This document shows positions 17,050-26,232 of a stretch of 64,000 nucleotides of DNA, piece by piece (the stretch's first letter is position 1; each line of letters starts with the position of its first letter). The DNA is from Chromohalobacter canadensis. GTDB taxonomy: Bacteria; Pseudomonadota; Gammaproteobacteria; Pseudomonadales; Halomonadaceae. The translations under genes and the position numbers were made by a program. The notes below the pieces were generated by a model that was given only the letters and a program-made list of their open reading frames with translations, did no database searches and was not told the origin of the DNA. The DNA lies in NCBI RefSeq assembly GCF_034479555.1, contig NZ_CP140151.1, forward strand, positions 2,852,001-2,916,000, in the 5' to 3' direction.

Positions 17050-17117
17050 AGCCAACGTGAGCTCCCGAATATGGATAGCTGAATGAAATCTTGGTGAATC
17101 ATCAGGTTAGCCGATAT

Positions 17118-18008
17118 TCATACGATATCTAGCGGCGGTTTGCGCGCCGGCGCGGGGAAGGCGGCTTCCAGTCGGGCGAGACTGGCGTCGTCCAGCGTGA
17201 GTCGCATGGCGGCGGCGTTGGCTTCGACGTGCGCGGGCTGCACGGCCTTGGGGATGGCGATGACATCGCGCTGGCCGTCGGAAGTGGGGCGGGTCGCCCA
17301 TGCCAGGAGCACCTGGGCAGGGCTGACTCCGAACGCGTCGGCGATGGCGCGGACCTCGGGATGTTTGAGCTCTCGACCGCCCTGGGCCAAGGGGCAGTAG
17401 GCCATGGTCGGCAGGCCGTGATCTCTCTGCCAGGGCAGCAGGCTGTGTTCGATGCCGCGCGAGCCGAGGTGGTAGAGCACTTGGTTCACGCTGCAGGCAT
17501 CGCCGCCGGGGACGGCATGCAGGGATTGCATGTCGTCGACGTCGAAGTTGGAGACGCCGTAGCGGCGAATCTTGCCCTGGGCTTGCAGGTACTCGAAGGC
17601 TTCCAGCGTTTCTTCCAAAGGCACGCTGCCAGGCCAATGCAGCAGATACAGATCCAGATAGTCGGTGCCCAGGCGTTGCAGGCTGCGCTCGCAGGCGGCG
17701 ATGGCGTCCTGGCGGCCGGCGTTCCACGGGTAGACCTTGGAGACCAAGAAGGCCTCGTCGCGACGACCGCGCAGGGCCTCGCCGACGATTTCCTCGGCAC
17801 CACCGTCGGCGTACATCTCGGCGGTGTCGATCAGTGTCATCCCCAGGTCGAGGCCGTGCTGAAGTGCATGCACCTCGTCGCGGCGTGGCGCACGGTTCTC
17901 GCCCATGTGCCAGCTGCCCTGGCCGATGGCGGGCAGCGCGACGGTGGGCTCGCGCGCGGTGGCAGAGAGGGTGACGCTAGGCGTGTCGGGGGAAAGGGAC
18001 TTGACCAT
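17118..18008 (-). CDS. Aldo/keto reductase
   Basis: A 296-residue NADPH-dependent reductase with the full AKR tetrad: Asp61 and Tyr66 (LIDTAEMYADGG), Lys91 (LVSKVYPWN) and His124 (YLLHWPGSVP). The cofactor segment AIPKAVQPAHVEANAAA is also present. The start at 18008 follows GGGAG; the frame extends 26 codons upstream without support. It is most like the YeaE/2,5-diketogluconate reductase-type cytosolic AKRs. Substrate not predictable. Divergent from the DUF1415 gene. Confidence 0.9.
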   Translation of the reverse strand: MVKSLSPDTPSVTLSATAREPTVALPAIGQGSWHMGENRAPRRDEVHALQHGLDLGMTLIDTAEMYADGGAEEIVGEALRGRRDEAFLVSKVYPWNAGRQDAIAACERSLQRLGTDYLDLYLLHWPGSVPLEETLEAFEYLQAQGKIRRYGVSNFDVDDMQSLHAVPGGDACSVNQVLYHLGSRGIEHSLLPWQRDHGLPTMAYCPLAQGGRELKHPEVRAIADAFGVSPAQVLLAWATRPTSDGQRDVIAIPKAVQPAHVEANAAAMRLTLDDASLARLEAAFPAPARKPPLDIV

Positions 18009-18130
18009 ATGACTGCTCCCTGACATGGGGATGGTATGGGTGAATGAGGGTGCATTCAGGGTGCGCCGACACGGAGAGCACGACAAGTCCGTTATACTGG
18101 CGGCCCTCTCTCGTTTCAGGATCGATTCAA

Positions 18131-18700
18131 ATGTCCGAGCGTCCCCTGGATGCCGATATCATCGCCATGACCCGCGCCTGGGTGGCGAACTTCGTCGTGG
18201 CGCATGACGTTTGTCCCTTCGCCGGTCGCGAGGTACGCCGCAACAGCCTGCGTTATGTCGTGGCGAACGATGATGAACCCGAACATCTTCTGCATACCTT
18301 GATCGAGGAATGTCATCGTCTGGATGCCGAGCCAGCCATCGAGACCACACTGATGATCCTGCCGGAGGGGCTGGCCGACTTCGACGACTACCTGGATCTG
18401 TTAGGCGTCGCCGAAGCATTGCTCGAGGCGGAGGGGTACGCGGGGATTTACCAGTTGGCGAGCTTTCACCCTGACTATGTTTTCGAAGGCGTCGCGGCGA
18501 GCGATCCCGCCAATTACACCAACCGTTCACCCTGGCCGATGTGGCACCTCCTGCGCGAGCGCAGTGTCGAGGCCGCCGTGGCGAATCATTCCGCGCCGGA
18601 GTCGATCCCCGAGGATAATGTCGCTACCTTGCGTGAAATCGGCAGCGCCGCGTTGGCCGAGCAGTGGGCGGCGTGTCGTCGCGTGCGGGCGAGCGATTGA
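18131..18700 (+). CDS. DUF1415 family protein
   Basis: A 189-residue protein with the DUF1415 pattern: RAWVANFVVAHDVCPFAGRE near residues 15-34, ETTLMILPEGLADFDDYLDL, and the block YQLASFHPDYVFEG followed by NRSPWPMWHLLRE. The conserved Cys, His and Asp residues suggest an enzyme or metal protein, but no function is established. AGGATCG lies upstream of the ATG. Divergent from the aldo/keto reductase gene with a 122-base shared promoter region. Confidence 0.85.
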   Translation: MSERPLDADIIAMTRAWVANFVVAHDVCPFAGREVRRNSLRYVVANDDEPEHLLHTLIEECHRLDAEPAIETTLMILPEGLADFDDYLDLLGVAEALLEAEGYAGIYQLASFHPDYVFEGVAASDPANYTNRSPWPMWHLLRERSVEAAVANHSAPESIPEDNVATLREIGSAALAEQWAACRRVRASD

Positions 18701-18783
18701 TCCCTTGCCCCTTGAAGTCCACGACATCACCCATATGGACTATGGTGTAGGGGCATGACGCCCACTCACGAAAGGAGGCACGA

Positions 18784-19215
18784 ATGAGTATCGAGAAAAC
18801 CGGTTCCGCCCATTGGCAAGGCAGTCTCAAGCGCGGCAAGGGGACGGTCTCCACTCAGAGCGGTGCGCTCAAGGACAATCCCTATGGTTTCAACACGCGC
18901 TTCGAAGGTGAGCCGGGGACCAATCCCGAGGAATTGATCGCAGCGTCCCACGCCAGTTGCTATTCGATGGCGCTGTCGATGATCCTGGGAGAAGCCGGAC
19001 ACGACCCCGACGATGTGCGTACCGAGGCGACCGTGACGCTGGATCAGGATGACAGCGGCTTCAAGATCACCAAGGTGCACCTCGTCACCCGTGCCAAAGT
19101 GCCGGGAATCGACCAGGCAGGTTTCGACGAATCGGCCAACAAGGCCAAAGAAGGTTGCCCGATCTCGCGCGTGCTGAATGCCGAAATCACGCTGGATGCA
19201 AAGCTCGAAAGCTGA
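18784..19215 (+). CDS. osmC: OsmC-family peroxidase
   Basis: A 143-residue OsmC protein. The two redox cysteines are Cys59 (AASHASCYSMALS) and Cys124 (KEGCPISRVL), and GTNPEELIAA is the family's helix-start motif. OsmC reduces organic hydroperoxides by a thiol mechanism and is typically induced by osmotic stress. An ideal AAAGGAGG ribosome binding site precedes the ATG, and a strong terminator follows, so this is a single-gene unit. The length fits the YhfA/OsmC class. Confidence 0.93.
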   Translation: MSIEKTGSAHWQGSLKRGKGTVSTQSGALKDNPYGFNTRFEGEPGTNPEELIAASHASCYSMALSMILGEAGHDPDDVRTEATVTLDQDDSGFKITKVHLVTRAKVPGIDQAGFDESANKAKEGCPISRVLNAEITLDAKLES

Positions 19216-19232
19216 TCGGCATCGCTTCTCTG

Positions 19233-19260
19233 GGGCCGGCATTGCGCCGGCCCTTTTATA
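19233..19260 (+). terminator. Rho-independent terminator of osmC
   Basis: GGGCCGGC and GCCGGCCC form a perfect 8-base stem with loop ATTGC, followed by TTTTATA. Confidence 0.9.
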
Positions 19261-19456
19261 TTATAGGTTTATAGGTATCTTCCCTTAGTGTCGTTGGTGC
19301 TTGACAACGTCGCTAATGCAGTCTCTCCGCGAATCTGTTAGCCTCCTACACGCTCGTCGGTCGGTACCTCCCGCCTACTTAGGTATCGCGACGCTGGACG
19401 CAGTTATTCATCGTATAAAACAACCAACGATCATTCGACGGAAGACCTCATTCATC

Positions 19457-20764
19457 ATGGCTACTTCGCAAGAGACCGATACGGCCTCGTCGCGCCCGCT
19501 CAATCGCCGCGACGTCAAGGTGCTGTCGCTGTCCGCTCTGGGCGGCGCGCTGGAGTTTTACGACTTCATCATCTTCGTGTATTTCGCGACGGTGGTGGGG
19601 CAGTTGTTCTTTCCCCCTGAAATGCCCGAATGGCTGCGTCAGATTCAGACTTTTGGAATCTTCGCTGCCGGCTATCTGGCACGCCCGCTGGGCGGCATCA
19701 TCATGGCGCACTTCGGTGACCTGCTGGGGCGCAAGAAGATGTTCACCCTGTCGATCTTCCTGATGTCGGTGCCGACGCTGTTGATCGGTTTGATGCCGAC
19801 CTACGATACCTTGGGCTATGCGGCGCCCCTGCTGCTGGTGGCACTGCGCATCCTGCAAGGTGCCGCCGTGGGCGGTGAAGTCCCCGGTGCCTGGGTGTTC
19901 GTCACCGAGCACGTCAAGCGTCGTCACGTGGGTTTTGCCTGCGGCACGCTGTCCGCTGGCCTGGTGTCGGGCATTCTCATCGGCTCGCTGATGTCGGCGT
20001 TCATCAAGACCACCTACAGCGATGCGGAGCTGGCCGCGTATGCCTGGCGGATTCCGTTTCTGATCGGTGGGGTGTTCGGGCTGCTGGCGGTGTACTTGCG
20101 GCGCTGGTTACACGAGACGCCGGTGTTCGCCGAGATGCAGGAGAAGAAGGCGCTTGCCGAGGAACTGCCGGTCAAAAGCGTCTTGCGCAACAACTTGCCG
20201 AGCGTGGTGCTGTCGATGGCCGTTACCTGGATTCTGACCGCCGCCATCGTGGTGGTGATCCTGATGACGCCGAGCCTACTCGAGACGCGTTACGCGTTGG
20301 ATGCCTCGCTGGCCAATGTCTACGCCATCCTCGGCGTGGTGGTCGGGTGCCTGGCTTCGGGCTGGAGCGCGGACCGCTTTGGTAGCGGCCCCACCATCAT
20401 GCTCTGGGGCTTGCTGTTGGCGATCAGCTACTGGGCGATGATGACCACCGTTGGCACGCATCCCGAGTGGCTGACGCCGCTTTATATCCTGTGCGGCTTT
20501 GCGGTGGGTATCGTTGGCGTGGTACCGACGATTGCCGTCAAATCGTTCCCGGCCATGGTGCGCTTCACGGGGTTGTCGTTCTCGTACAATGTCGCTTACG
20601 CGATCTTCGGCGGCTTCACGCCCATCGTAGTGTCGGTATTGATGACCGTGCATCCCATGTTCCCGGCGGTCTATGTCGCCGCGCTTGGCGGGTTGGGCAT
20701 CGTCATTGGGCTCTATCTGATGCGTGCGCCGAGTGGTCGGCGGTTGGCGGTCATGGCTTCATGA
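19457..20764 (+). CDS. MFS transporter, metabolite:H+ symporter (MHS) family
   Basis: A 435-residue, 12-helix major facilitator protein. GGALEFYDFIIFVYFATVVG and FAAGYLARPLGGIIMAHFGDLLGRKKMF are the MHS-subfamily signatures shared with ProP, KgtP and citrate carriers; RILQGAAVGGEVPGAWVFVTEH contains the central conserved motif. The substrate is probably an organic acid, osmolyte or amino acid, but is not determinable here. I use the ATG at 19457; the frame upstream to 19301 has no family resemblance. The 241-base upstream region contains the osmC terminator and a TTGACA at about 19302 without a convincing -10. Confidence 0.88.
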   Translation: MATSQETDTASSRPLNRRDVKVLSLSALGGALEFYDFIIFVYFATVVGQLFFPPEMPEWLRQIQTFGIFAAGYLARPLGGIIMAHFGDLLGRKKMFTLSIFLMSVPTLLIGLMPTYDTLGYAAPLLLVALRILQGAAVGGEVPGAWVFVTEHVKRRHVGFACGTLSAGLVSGILIGSLMSAFIKTTYSDAELAAYAWRIPFLIGGVFGLLAVYLRRWLHETPVFAEMQEKKALAEELPVKSVLRNNLPSVVLSMAVTWILTAAIVVVILMTPSLLETRYALDASLANVYAILGVVVGCLASGWSADRFGSGPTIMLWGLLLAISYWAMMTTVGTHPEWLTPLYILCGFAVGIVGVVPTIAVKSFPAMVRFTGLSFSYNVAYAIFGGFTPIVVSVLMTVHPMFPAVYVAALGGLGIVIGLYLMRAPSGRRLAVMAS

Positions 20765-20807
20765 GCCGCTGAGAAGTACTCAACCAAAGTCACACGCAGA
20801 CCACGAC

Positions 20808-20827
20808 GCCCCGCCATCATGCGGGGC
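20808..20827. terminator. Bidirectional terminator-like hairpin
   Basis: GCCCCGC and GCGGGGC pair around CATCAT between the convergent MHS transporter and glutamine amidotransferase-like genes; ATCTTCG follows on the plus strand. Confidence 0.5.
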
Positions 20828-20862
20828 ATCTTCGTGTGGGAAGGTCAGCGCGTGTAAAGAGA

Positions 20863-21531
20863 TCAACGCTCGCGTGCGGCGTCGACGAGGCCTCGAATCA
20901 GGCGCTGCTGGGGGCGATTGAAAACGAGGAATTCGGGATGCCATTGCACGCCGACCAGATACGGACATTCGGGCGCCTCGATGGCCTGGATCAGGCCGTT
21001 ACGGTCGCGTGCCACCACGTGAAGGGTATCGCCCAGTCGATCCACCGCCTGGTGATGAAGGCTATTGACGCGACAGCGCGAGACGCCGAGTAGGGTGTGC
21101 AAGCGGCTTCCGGTAGCGATGTCGACCTGCTTGCGAGGCAGCACGGTGCGCTGACGGCGCACGTGATCGTAGGTGGTGTAAATATCGCCGATCAAGGTGC
21201 CGCCGCAGTGCACGTTGATGATCTGCGCGCCTCGGCAGATGCCCAACACGGGCAACTGCTGGGGCAGAAAGCGCTCGAGTAGAGCGAGTTCAAGGCGGTC
21301 CCGCGCCGGGTCGACGCGTACGTCGAGTCGCATTTCTCCGCCATAGAGCTGGGCGCCGATGTCGTCGCCGCCGCCGATCATCAATCCCGCCAGCCCTTCG
21401 GGAATCTCGCGCGAGGGCGAGAGCCGCACCGGCTGGCCGCCGGCACGCCACACGGCAAGGCGGTCGCATGCCCACGCCAGAAAGCTCTTGTGATCCGACG
21501 TGGTAATGCCGATCAGGGGGCGTGAACTCAT
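20863..21531 (-). CDS. Class I glutamine amidotransferase-like hydrolase (peptidase C26)
   Basis: A 222-residue PuuD-like C26 protein. LGICRGAQIINV supplies the nucleophile cysteine, and GVQWHPEF the catalytic histidine with its neighbouring glutamate. GLMIGGGDDIGAQLYGG is the usual early motif. The family hydrolyses gamma-glutamyl amides or supplies ammonia. The start at 21531 overlaps the stop of the amidoligase gene by ATGA, so the two are coupled; the long upstream extension lies in that gene and is discarded. The pairing suggests that the enzyme opens or edits the amide bond made by the amidoligase. It lies outside the polyamine cluster, so it is not assumed to be PuuD. Confidence 0.88.
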   Translation of the reverse strand: MSSRPLIGITTSDHKSFLAWACDRLAVWRAGGQPVRLSPSREIPEGLAGLMIGGGDDIGAQLYGGEMRLDVRVDPARDRLELALLERFLPQQLPVLGICRGAQIINVHCGGTLIGDIYTTYDHVRRQRTVLPRKQVDIATGSRLHTLLGVSRCRVNSLHHQAVDRLGDTLHVVARDRNGLIQAIEAPECPYLVGVQWHPEFLVFNRPQQRLIRGLVDAARER

Positions 21532-22532
21532 TTCTCGACCCAGCGTTTCAGTTTGTCCCGCCATTGCCCCATCGTCGATTGCGTATGGTGGGCACGATAG
21601 GCCTGCATCTGGGTGCGTAAACTGTGCGGATCGGCGGCCAGGCGTTCGACCGTTACCCAGCGATTCCACTCCGTGACGCTGCCCCAGTCGAGTGTGTCGA
21701 GCTGGGCGTTGGGCAGGCGAAAGTGAAAGGTAGGGCGTGGCTTGACCAGGCTTTCCTGAAGCAAGGGATGCGCGGCCTCGGGCGCGAGATGGGCGAACAA
21801 GGGGCACATGTCGAGTTCACGGTTGCGCGTCGGGTTGTCGCGCAGGTAGTCGCTGATCAACTGCGCCTGCGTCGGCTGGTAATCGGGGTCGAGAACCTTC
21901 AAGGCATAGGCCTTGGAGAAGGGATTGGTATGCGGCAGTATCTCGCGCGTGATATCGACCCGGATCTGATCGCGGAGCCAGGCGGCGAGGATAATATAGG
22001 CCTGCAGGTGCGCGAGGACGCTCGACGTATCGGTCGCAGGGACTTCGGGGTTGAGATGCAGCCCGAAGCCATAGAAGACGCTGGCATCGGTGCCTTCGGC
22101 GCCATGCCGGCGCAAGGCGTCGAAAAGCCGGTCGAACTCGCCGAGCTCTGACCAGGGGATCGGCGGCGAGACGATTTCAGTCGGCACCAGCCCCGCGACC
22201 ATCTCGCCGAGCCATTCGCGGGAGCGTTGATGGAACTCCACGCGCCATTCGCGTCCTGCTGACGCTGCCTTGCCGGGTGCCATGCCGTTGGCTTTCATGA
22301 CCGCATCGTCGGGGTGGACGTACTTGCTGTCCAGCTCGATGGTGAATTTTCCCCAGGGCGTGCCTTCGACACTCATGCGATGAGGGCTCTTGCGTACAAT
22401 GTCGCCACCGAAGCAGTCGGCGACCAGCCGCGCGGCGGTGTCGGGCATGAGGCCGGCGAACTCGATTTCCACGCCGACCCGCCGTGGGCGTCCCTCGGCG
22501 GTATTCGGGTAGGGAGGCGGCAATGGCTGCAC
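21528..22532 (-). CDS. Putative amidoligase (COOH-NH2 ligase fold)
   Basis: About 335 residues. RRVGVEIEFAGLMPDTAARL is the metal-binding E-x-E strand of the glutamine synthetase-like amidoligase family (PF12224), and WGKFTIELDSKYV follows as the second conserved strand. FYGFGLHLNPEV is the third conserved block. Such ATP-dependent ligases are predicted to join an amino group to a carboxylate in small-molecule or peptide modification; substrates are largely unknown. GTG 22532 is preferred because AGGAG precedes it; ATG 22580 lacks a ribosome binding site. It is the first gene of a two-gene unit with the C26 hydrolase. Confidence 0.85.
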   Translation of the reverse strand: MQPLPPPYPNTAEGRPRRVGVEIEFAGLMPDTAARLVADCFGGDIVRKSPHRMSVEGTPWGKFTIELDSKYVHPDDAVMKANGMAPGKAASAGREWRVEFHQRSREWLGEMVAGLVPTEIVSPPIPWSELGEFDRLFDALRRHGAEGTDASVFYGFGLHLNPEVPATDTSSVLAHLQAYIILAAWLRDQIRVDITREILPHTNPFSKAYALKVLDPDYQPTQAQLISDYLRDNPTRNRELDMCPLFAHLAPEAAHPLLQESLVKPRPTFHFRLPNAQLDTLDWGSVTEWNRWVTVERLAADPHSLRTQMQAYRAHHTQSTMGQWRDKLKRWVEK

Positions 22533-22611
22533 GGATGACTCCTCGCGGAATTCGCGGTGCCGGTGAATGAAAGGGCACATGAGCCCGATAGGTTAACATC
22601 GCCGCCGGGCG

Positions 22612-22637
22612 AAAACGTAACCCGGCGTCTCGCCGGG
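22612..22637 (-). terminator. Terminator of the bio operon
   Basis: On the minus strand, CCCGGCG and CGCCGGG pair around AGA, followed by TTACGTTTTCG. It lies 38 bases after the bioA stop. Confidence 0.8.
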
Positions 22638-22675
22638 AACATGCGGATATTGGGACGGACAACGGCCTCATGCGC

Positions 22676-23959
22676 TTATGAGGCAGTTTTGCGCTCGAAA
22701 AACCAACGTTTCATGGCACCGGTGATGCGTCGTAACTCGTCCCCTGAGGTGATGTAGGCCGGCATGGTGTACAGCCAGCGACCGAAGGGACGCAGCCACA
22801 CGCCCCGGGATCGAGCGAAATCGGCCACGCCTTTGAGTGCCTCGGCATCGTGGACCTCGATCACTGCGGTGGCGCCTAGCACGCGTACGTCGGACACGTC
22901 CGGGTGGGCGCGCAGCGCCGCGTCATCCATAAGTTCCTCGCGCAACACGGTGTTGAGCGCCTGAATGCGGCCCAGGTAATCGTCCTCCTCGAACACTGCC
23001 AGGCTCTCCAGCGCGACGCGGCAGGCCAGCGGATTGCCCATGAAGGTCGGGCCATGCATGAAGGCGTGAAGCTCGCTGTCGCCGATGAAGGCGTCGTGCA
23101 CCCGGTCGGTGGCGAGCGTCGCGGCATGGCCCAGGTAGCCGCCGGTGAGGCCCTTGGAGAGCACCATGATGTCCGGCGTCACGTCGGCGTGGTCGGCGGC
23201 GAACATCTTGCCGGTGCGACCGAAGCCGGTAGCCACCTCGTCGAAAACCAGCAGCACGTCGAACTCGTCGCACAGCTTGCGTGCGCCACGCAGGTAGTGG
23301 GGCGAGGTCATGTTGAGCCCGCCGGCCGCCTGCAGCAGCGGCTCCATTAGCAGGGCACCGATTTCCTCATGATGGGCCTCGAGCACGGCGCGCAGGGCAT
23401 CGAGGTCGGCCTGGACCTCATCCTTGCCGGCCTCGAAACCGGCGGTGGGCGCCGGCGCGAAGTGATGCTGCGGCAGGAAGCCCGCGAACAGCGAGTGCAT
23501 GCCTTCCTCGGGGTCGCACACCGCCATGCAGCCGGCGGTGTCGCCGTGATAGGCCTTCATCAGCGTCAGCATGCGGTGCTTGGCCGGCTTGCCGCGCAGA
23601 TGGTGGTACTGCACGGCCATCTTCATGGCCACTTCCATGCCCACCGAGCCGCTGTCCGAGAAGAACACATGGTTCAAGCCGGTGGGCGTGACGCGCACCA
23701 GCTCGCGGGCCAGGCGGTCGGCCGGCTCGTGTGTCAGGCCGCCGAGCATCACATGGCACAGCGCGTCGGCCTGGCGCTGGATGGCCTCGACCAGCCGCGG
23801 ATGTCGATAGCCATGGATCATGCACCACCAGGAGCAGGTGGCGTCGAGCAGCGACTCGCCGGTGTCCAGGGTGAAGCGCGGACCGTCGCCGCCGACCACC
23901 TTGGGGGCGGGAGACTGAGTCTTGAGATGAGCGTAAGGGTGCCAGACGGGAGATGTCAT
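22676..23959 (-). CDS. bioA: Adenosylmethionine-8-amino-7-oxononanoate aminotransferase
   Basis: A 427-residue class III aminotransferase that makes 7,8-diaminononanoate using SAM as amino donor. Visible marks are DATCSWWCMIHGYRHP near the N-terminus (the BioA-specific SWWC), FDEVATGFGRTGKMFA and the PLP lysine in MVLSKGLTGGYLG. ATG 23959 has GAGGAA upstream and overlaps bioD by ATGA; the ATG five codons earlier has none. It is the last gene of the bioB-F-H-C-D-A operon and is followed by a clear terminator. Confidence 0.97.
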   Translation of the reverse strand: MTSPVWHPYAHLKTQSPAPKVVGGDGPRFTLDTGESLLDATCSWWCMIHGYRHPRLVEAIQRQADALCHVMLGGLTHEPADRLARELVRVTPTGLNHVFFSDSGSVGMEVAMKMAVQYHHLRGKPAKHRMLTLMKAYHGDTAGCMAVCDPEEGMHSLFAGFLPQHHFAPAPTAGFEAGKDEVQADLDALRAVLEAHHEEIGALLMEPLLQAAGGLNMTSPHYLRGARKLCDEFDVLLVFDEVATGFGRTGKMFAADHADVTPDIMVLSKGLTGGYLGHAATLATDRVHDAFIGDSELHAFMHGPTFMGNPLACRVALESLAVFEEDDYLGRIQALNTVLREELMDDAALRAHPDVSDVRVLGATAVIEVHDAEALKGVADFARSRGVWLRPFGRWLYTMPAYITSGDELRRITGAMKRWFFERKTAS

Positions 23960-24678
23960 AGGGATTCCTCGCATGTGGGCAGCGTAAGGTGATCGGCGGC
24001 GGCACGGGCGCGCGCGTCCGGCGTATCGGCGGCCAGACGCGGCACGATGCCGAGGCAGGGCGCTTCCAGGGTGCGCTCGAGCGTCGCCAGGTTGTCGCGG
24101 TAGCAGGTCTCGTCGGCGGCCTCGTCGAAGGACAGGCCCGGGTTGATTAGGTTGCCCACCCAGCCGGCCAGGCGCAGGCCGTCGGCGCGGATCGCCTCAG
24201 CGCTGAGCCGGGCATGGTTCAGGCAGCCGAGCTCGAGCCCGACGACCAGGATCACCGGCAGTTCGAGGCGGACCGCTAGTCCGGCGAGATCCTCGTCGTC
24301 GTTGAGCGGTACCCGCCAGCCGCCGGCGCCCTCGATCAGCGTCAGGTCTCGTTTCTCGGACAGCGGTCCGGCGACGTGCGCGGCCAGGGCGTCAAGGGTC
24401 GGTATCTCGCCGGCCCGACGGGCGGCCAGATGAGGCGCGATGGCCGGTTCATAGGTATAGGGGTTGATGGTGGCGTAGGGCGTGGTCGGCATGCTCTGAG
24501 CCTGGAGAGTAAGGGCGTCGACGTTGCGCAGCCCATCGACAGTGGGCTCGCAGCCGGAGGCCACGGGCTTTAGCCCCAGGGTGCTAAGGCCGCGACGGCG
24601 GGCCAGCGCCAGCAGACCGCTGGCCACGAGGGTCTTGCCGGCGTCGGTATCGGTGCCGGTCACGAAGTAGGCGGTCAT
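23956..24678 (-). CDS. bioD: Dethiobiotin synthetase
   Basis: A 240-residue ATP-dependent carboxylase of the deviant P-loop class. GTDTDAGKT at residues 8-16 is the nucleotide-binding loop, LKPVASG binds substrate, and LIEGAGGWRVPLN is the conserved glutamate loop. It closes the ureido ring of dethiobiotin. It starts one base after the bioC stop and overlaps bioA by four bases. Confidence 0.96.
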   Translation of the reverse strand: MTAYFVTGTDTDAGKTLVASGLLALARRRGLSTLGLKPVASGCEPTVDGLRNVDALTLQAQSMPTTPYATINPYTYEPAIAPHLAARRAGEIPTLDALAAHVAGPLSEKRDLTLIEGAGGWRVPLNDDEDLAGLAVRLELPVILVVGLELGCLNHARLSAEAIRADGLRLAGWVGNLINPGLSFDEAADETCYRDNLATLERTLEAPCLGIVPRLAADTPDARARAAADHLTLPTCEESL

Positions 24679-24679
24679 T

Positions 24680-25480
24680 TCAGCGTTCCAGATCGAGCGT
24701 CAGGAGGTGATAGGAGACGGGCAGGCCGTCCTCGGTACGAAGCGTCTCGAAGCGCTGGGCGGCGCGGGCCACGTCGGCGCGGGAGAGCCGCGCCCCGTCG
24801 CGCGCCACCTGGGCGCCCACGCCCTTGATGGAAGCCATCACCGCGGAGAGGTCGGGGTAATGGAAGCGCTCGAGGCGTGCCGTGACCTCGACCCGGTGGA
24901 AGCCGGCCCCGTGGGCGGCGCGGCGGTGGCGGGCCGCGTCGCGAAACTCGAGCAGCGCGGGGCGTGCCCAGGCCTGGCCCACCTCGGCCAGCGTGCCCGG
25001 CGCCAGGGTGTTGAGCAGCGCACGGCCGCCCGGCCTCAACACTCGGTAGGTCTCGGTGAGCACTGAGTCCAGGTCCGGACACCACTGGATTGCCAGATTG
25101 GAGATGACGAGGTCGAGGCTCGCACTCGGCAGCGGCAGGTCGGCGGCGTCGCCGCATATCCAGCGGATCGTGCCGGGATGGCGTCGACGCGCTTCGGCGA
25201 GCATGCCCGGGGCCAGGTCCAGGCCGCTGACCGTACAGTCGGTGCCATAGTGCGTTGCCAGTTCGGCGGTCAGGTCGCCGGGGCCACAGCCCAGATCCAG
25301 CACATCGCAAGCGTGACCGGGCAGTCGCTCCAGCAGGCGCTTGCCCATGGCGTGCTGGGCGGTGGCGCGGCGAGCGTAATGCGGCGCGGCACGGGAAAAG
25401 GCATGCGCGACCCGGGCGCACCAGTCGCGATCTCGGGCATCGGTGCGCGCGTCGAGGCCGTGGCATGGCAGAGCGGTCAT
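24680..25480 (-). CDS. bioC: Malonyl-ACP O-methyltransferase
   Basis: A 266-residue class I SAM methyltransferase. The SAM loop is VLDLGCGPGD, with ISNLAIQWCPDLDSVL and VLRPGGRALLNTLAPGTLAE as BioC-type blocks. BioC methylates malonyl-ACP to disguise it as a primer for fatty acid synthesis of the pimeloyl chain. The start at 25480 overlaps the bioH stop by ATGA; longer frames upstream run through bioH and are rejected. Confidence 0.94.
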   Translation of the reverse strand: MTALPCHGLDARTDARDRDWCARVAHAFSRAAPHYARRATAQHAMGKRLLERLPGHACDVLDLGCGPGDLTAELATHYGTDCTVSGLDLAPGMLAEARRRHPGTIRWICGDAADLPLPSASLDLVISNLAIQWCPDLDSVLTETYRVLRPGGRALLNTLAPGTLAEVGQAWARPALLEFRDAARHRRAAHGAGFHRVEVTARLERFHYPDLSAVMASIKGVGAQVARDGARLSRADVARAAQRFETLRTEDGLPVSYHLLTLDLER

Positions 25481-26232
25481 GGCATCGACTCCAGGGCGAC
25501 CTCGGCCAGGGAGCGTTCGGGCGCCTTGGCGATGGCGGCCAGTGCCCGGGTGAGCCGTGCTGGTTGACTGATAAGCGGGCAGTGGCCGGCCTCGGGTAGA
25601 CGGTAATCGGCCTGCTCGCGCGCCGCCGGGGCCAGCAGTGGGTCGGCCTCGCCGGCCAGCCGATGCACCGGGCAGGGCGGCGTGCAAAGGCGCTGGGTAT
25701 TGTCGATCTCCGCGAGCTGCGCGAGGCCCGCGGCCAGAGTGGCAGTATCGGCGTTCGCTTCGTCGCCGAGCAGGCTGCGTAGGCGTCGATGTGCATTCCT
25801 GGGCGACGGCTCGCCGCCGAGCTGCCAACGCATGAAGTGGGCGTGAGTGGCCACCGGATCGCGCCGGAAGGCCTTGCGAAACTGGGCCAGGGCGGCCTCG
25901 CTGACGCCCTCGGGATGCGGGAAGCGCTCGCCCATTCCGAGCAGCACCAGGGTGCGGGGTGGAGGCAGTCGGTCGAGCAGGGCCCCGGCCAGCAGGCCGC
26001 CGAGCGACCAACCGACCCAGACGGCGTCACTCGGGAGATCGTCGCTCATTGCCTCGGCCAGCGCGTCCAGCGAGGCGGGGTCGTCGAGCGCGGTGCGCTC
26101 GCCGTAACCGGGCCAGTCTGGGGACATGATCTCGAGGTTGTCTGGCCAGTGCTTATCGAGCGCCTGCCATAGACGCGCGTCGCAGCCCCAGCCGGAGAGC
26201 AGTACCAGGCGTTTTTCGGGCGTGGCAGTCAT
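25477..26232 (-). CDS. bioH: Pimeloyl-ACP methyl ester carboxylesterase
   Basis: A 251-residue alpha/beta hydrolase. The nucleophile elbow is VGWSLGGLLAG, the oxyanion segment is LLSGWGCDARLW, and the catalytic histidine is likely in PEAGHCPLISQP. BioH removes the methyl ester that BioC added, ending pimeloyl chain growth. It lies between bioF and bioC with four-base overlaps on both sides, which supports the assignment over a generic hydrolase. Confidence 0.92.
   Translation of the reverse strand: MTATPEKRLVLLSGWGCDARLWQALDKHWPDNLEIMSPDWPGYGERTALDDPASLDALAEAMSDDLPSDAVWVGWSLGGLLAGALLDRLPPPRTLVLLGMGERFPHPEGVSEAALAQFRKAFRRDPVATHAHFMRWQLGGEPSPRNAHRRLRSLLGDEANADTATLAAGLAQLAEIDNTQRLCTPPCPVHRLAGEADPLLAPAAREQADYRLPEAGHCPLISQPARLTRALAAIAKAPERSLAEVALESMP

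Noticed and set aside
24675..26030. Long frame overlapping bioC and bioH on the same strand
   Set aside because: A different frame from both enzymes, Pro/Arg-rich, with no domain; the bioC frame itself is open beyond its start but only the part from 25480 matches BioC.
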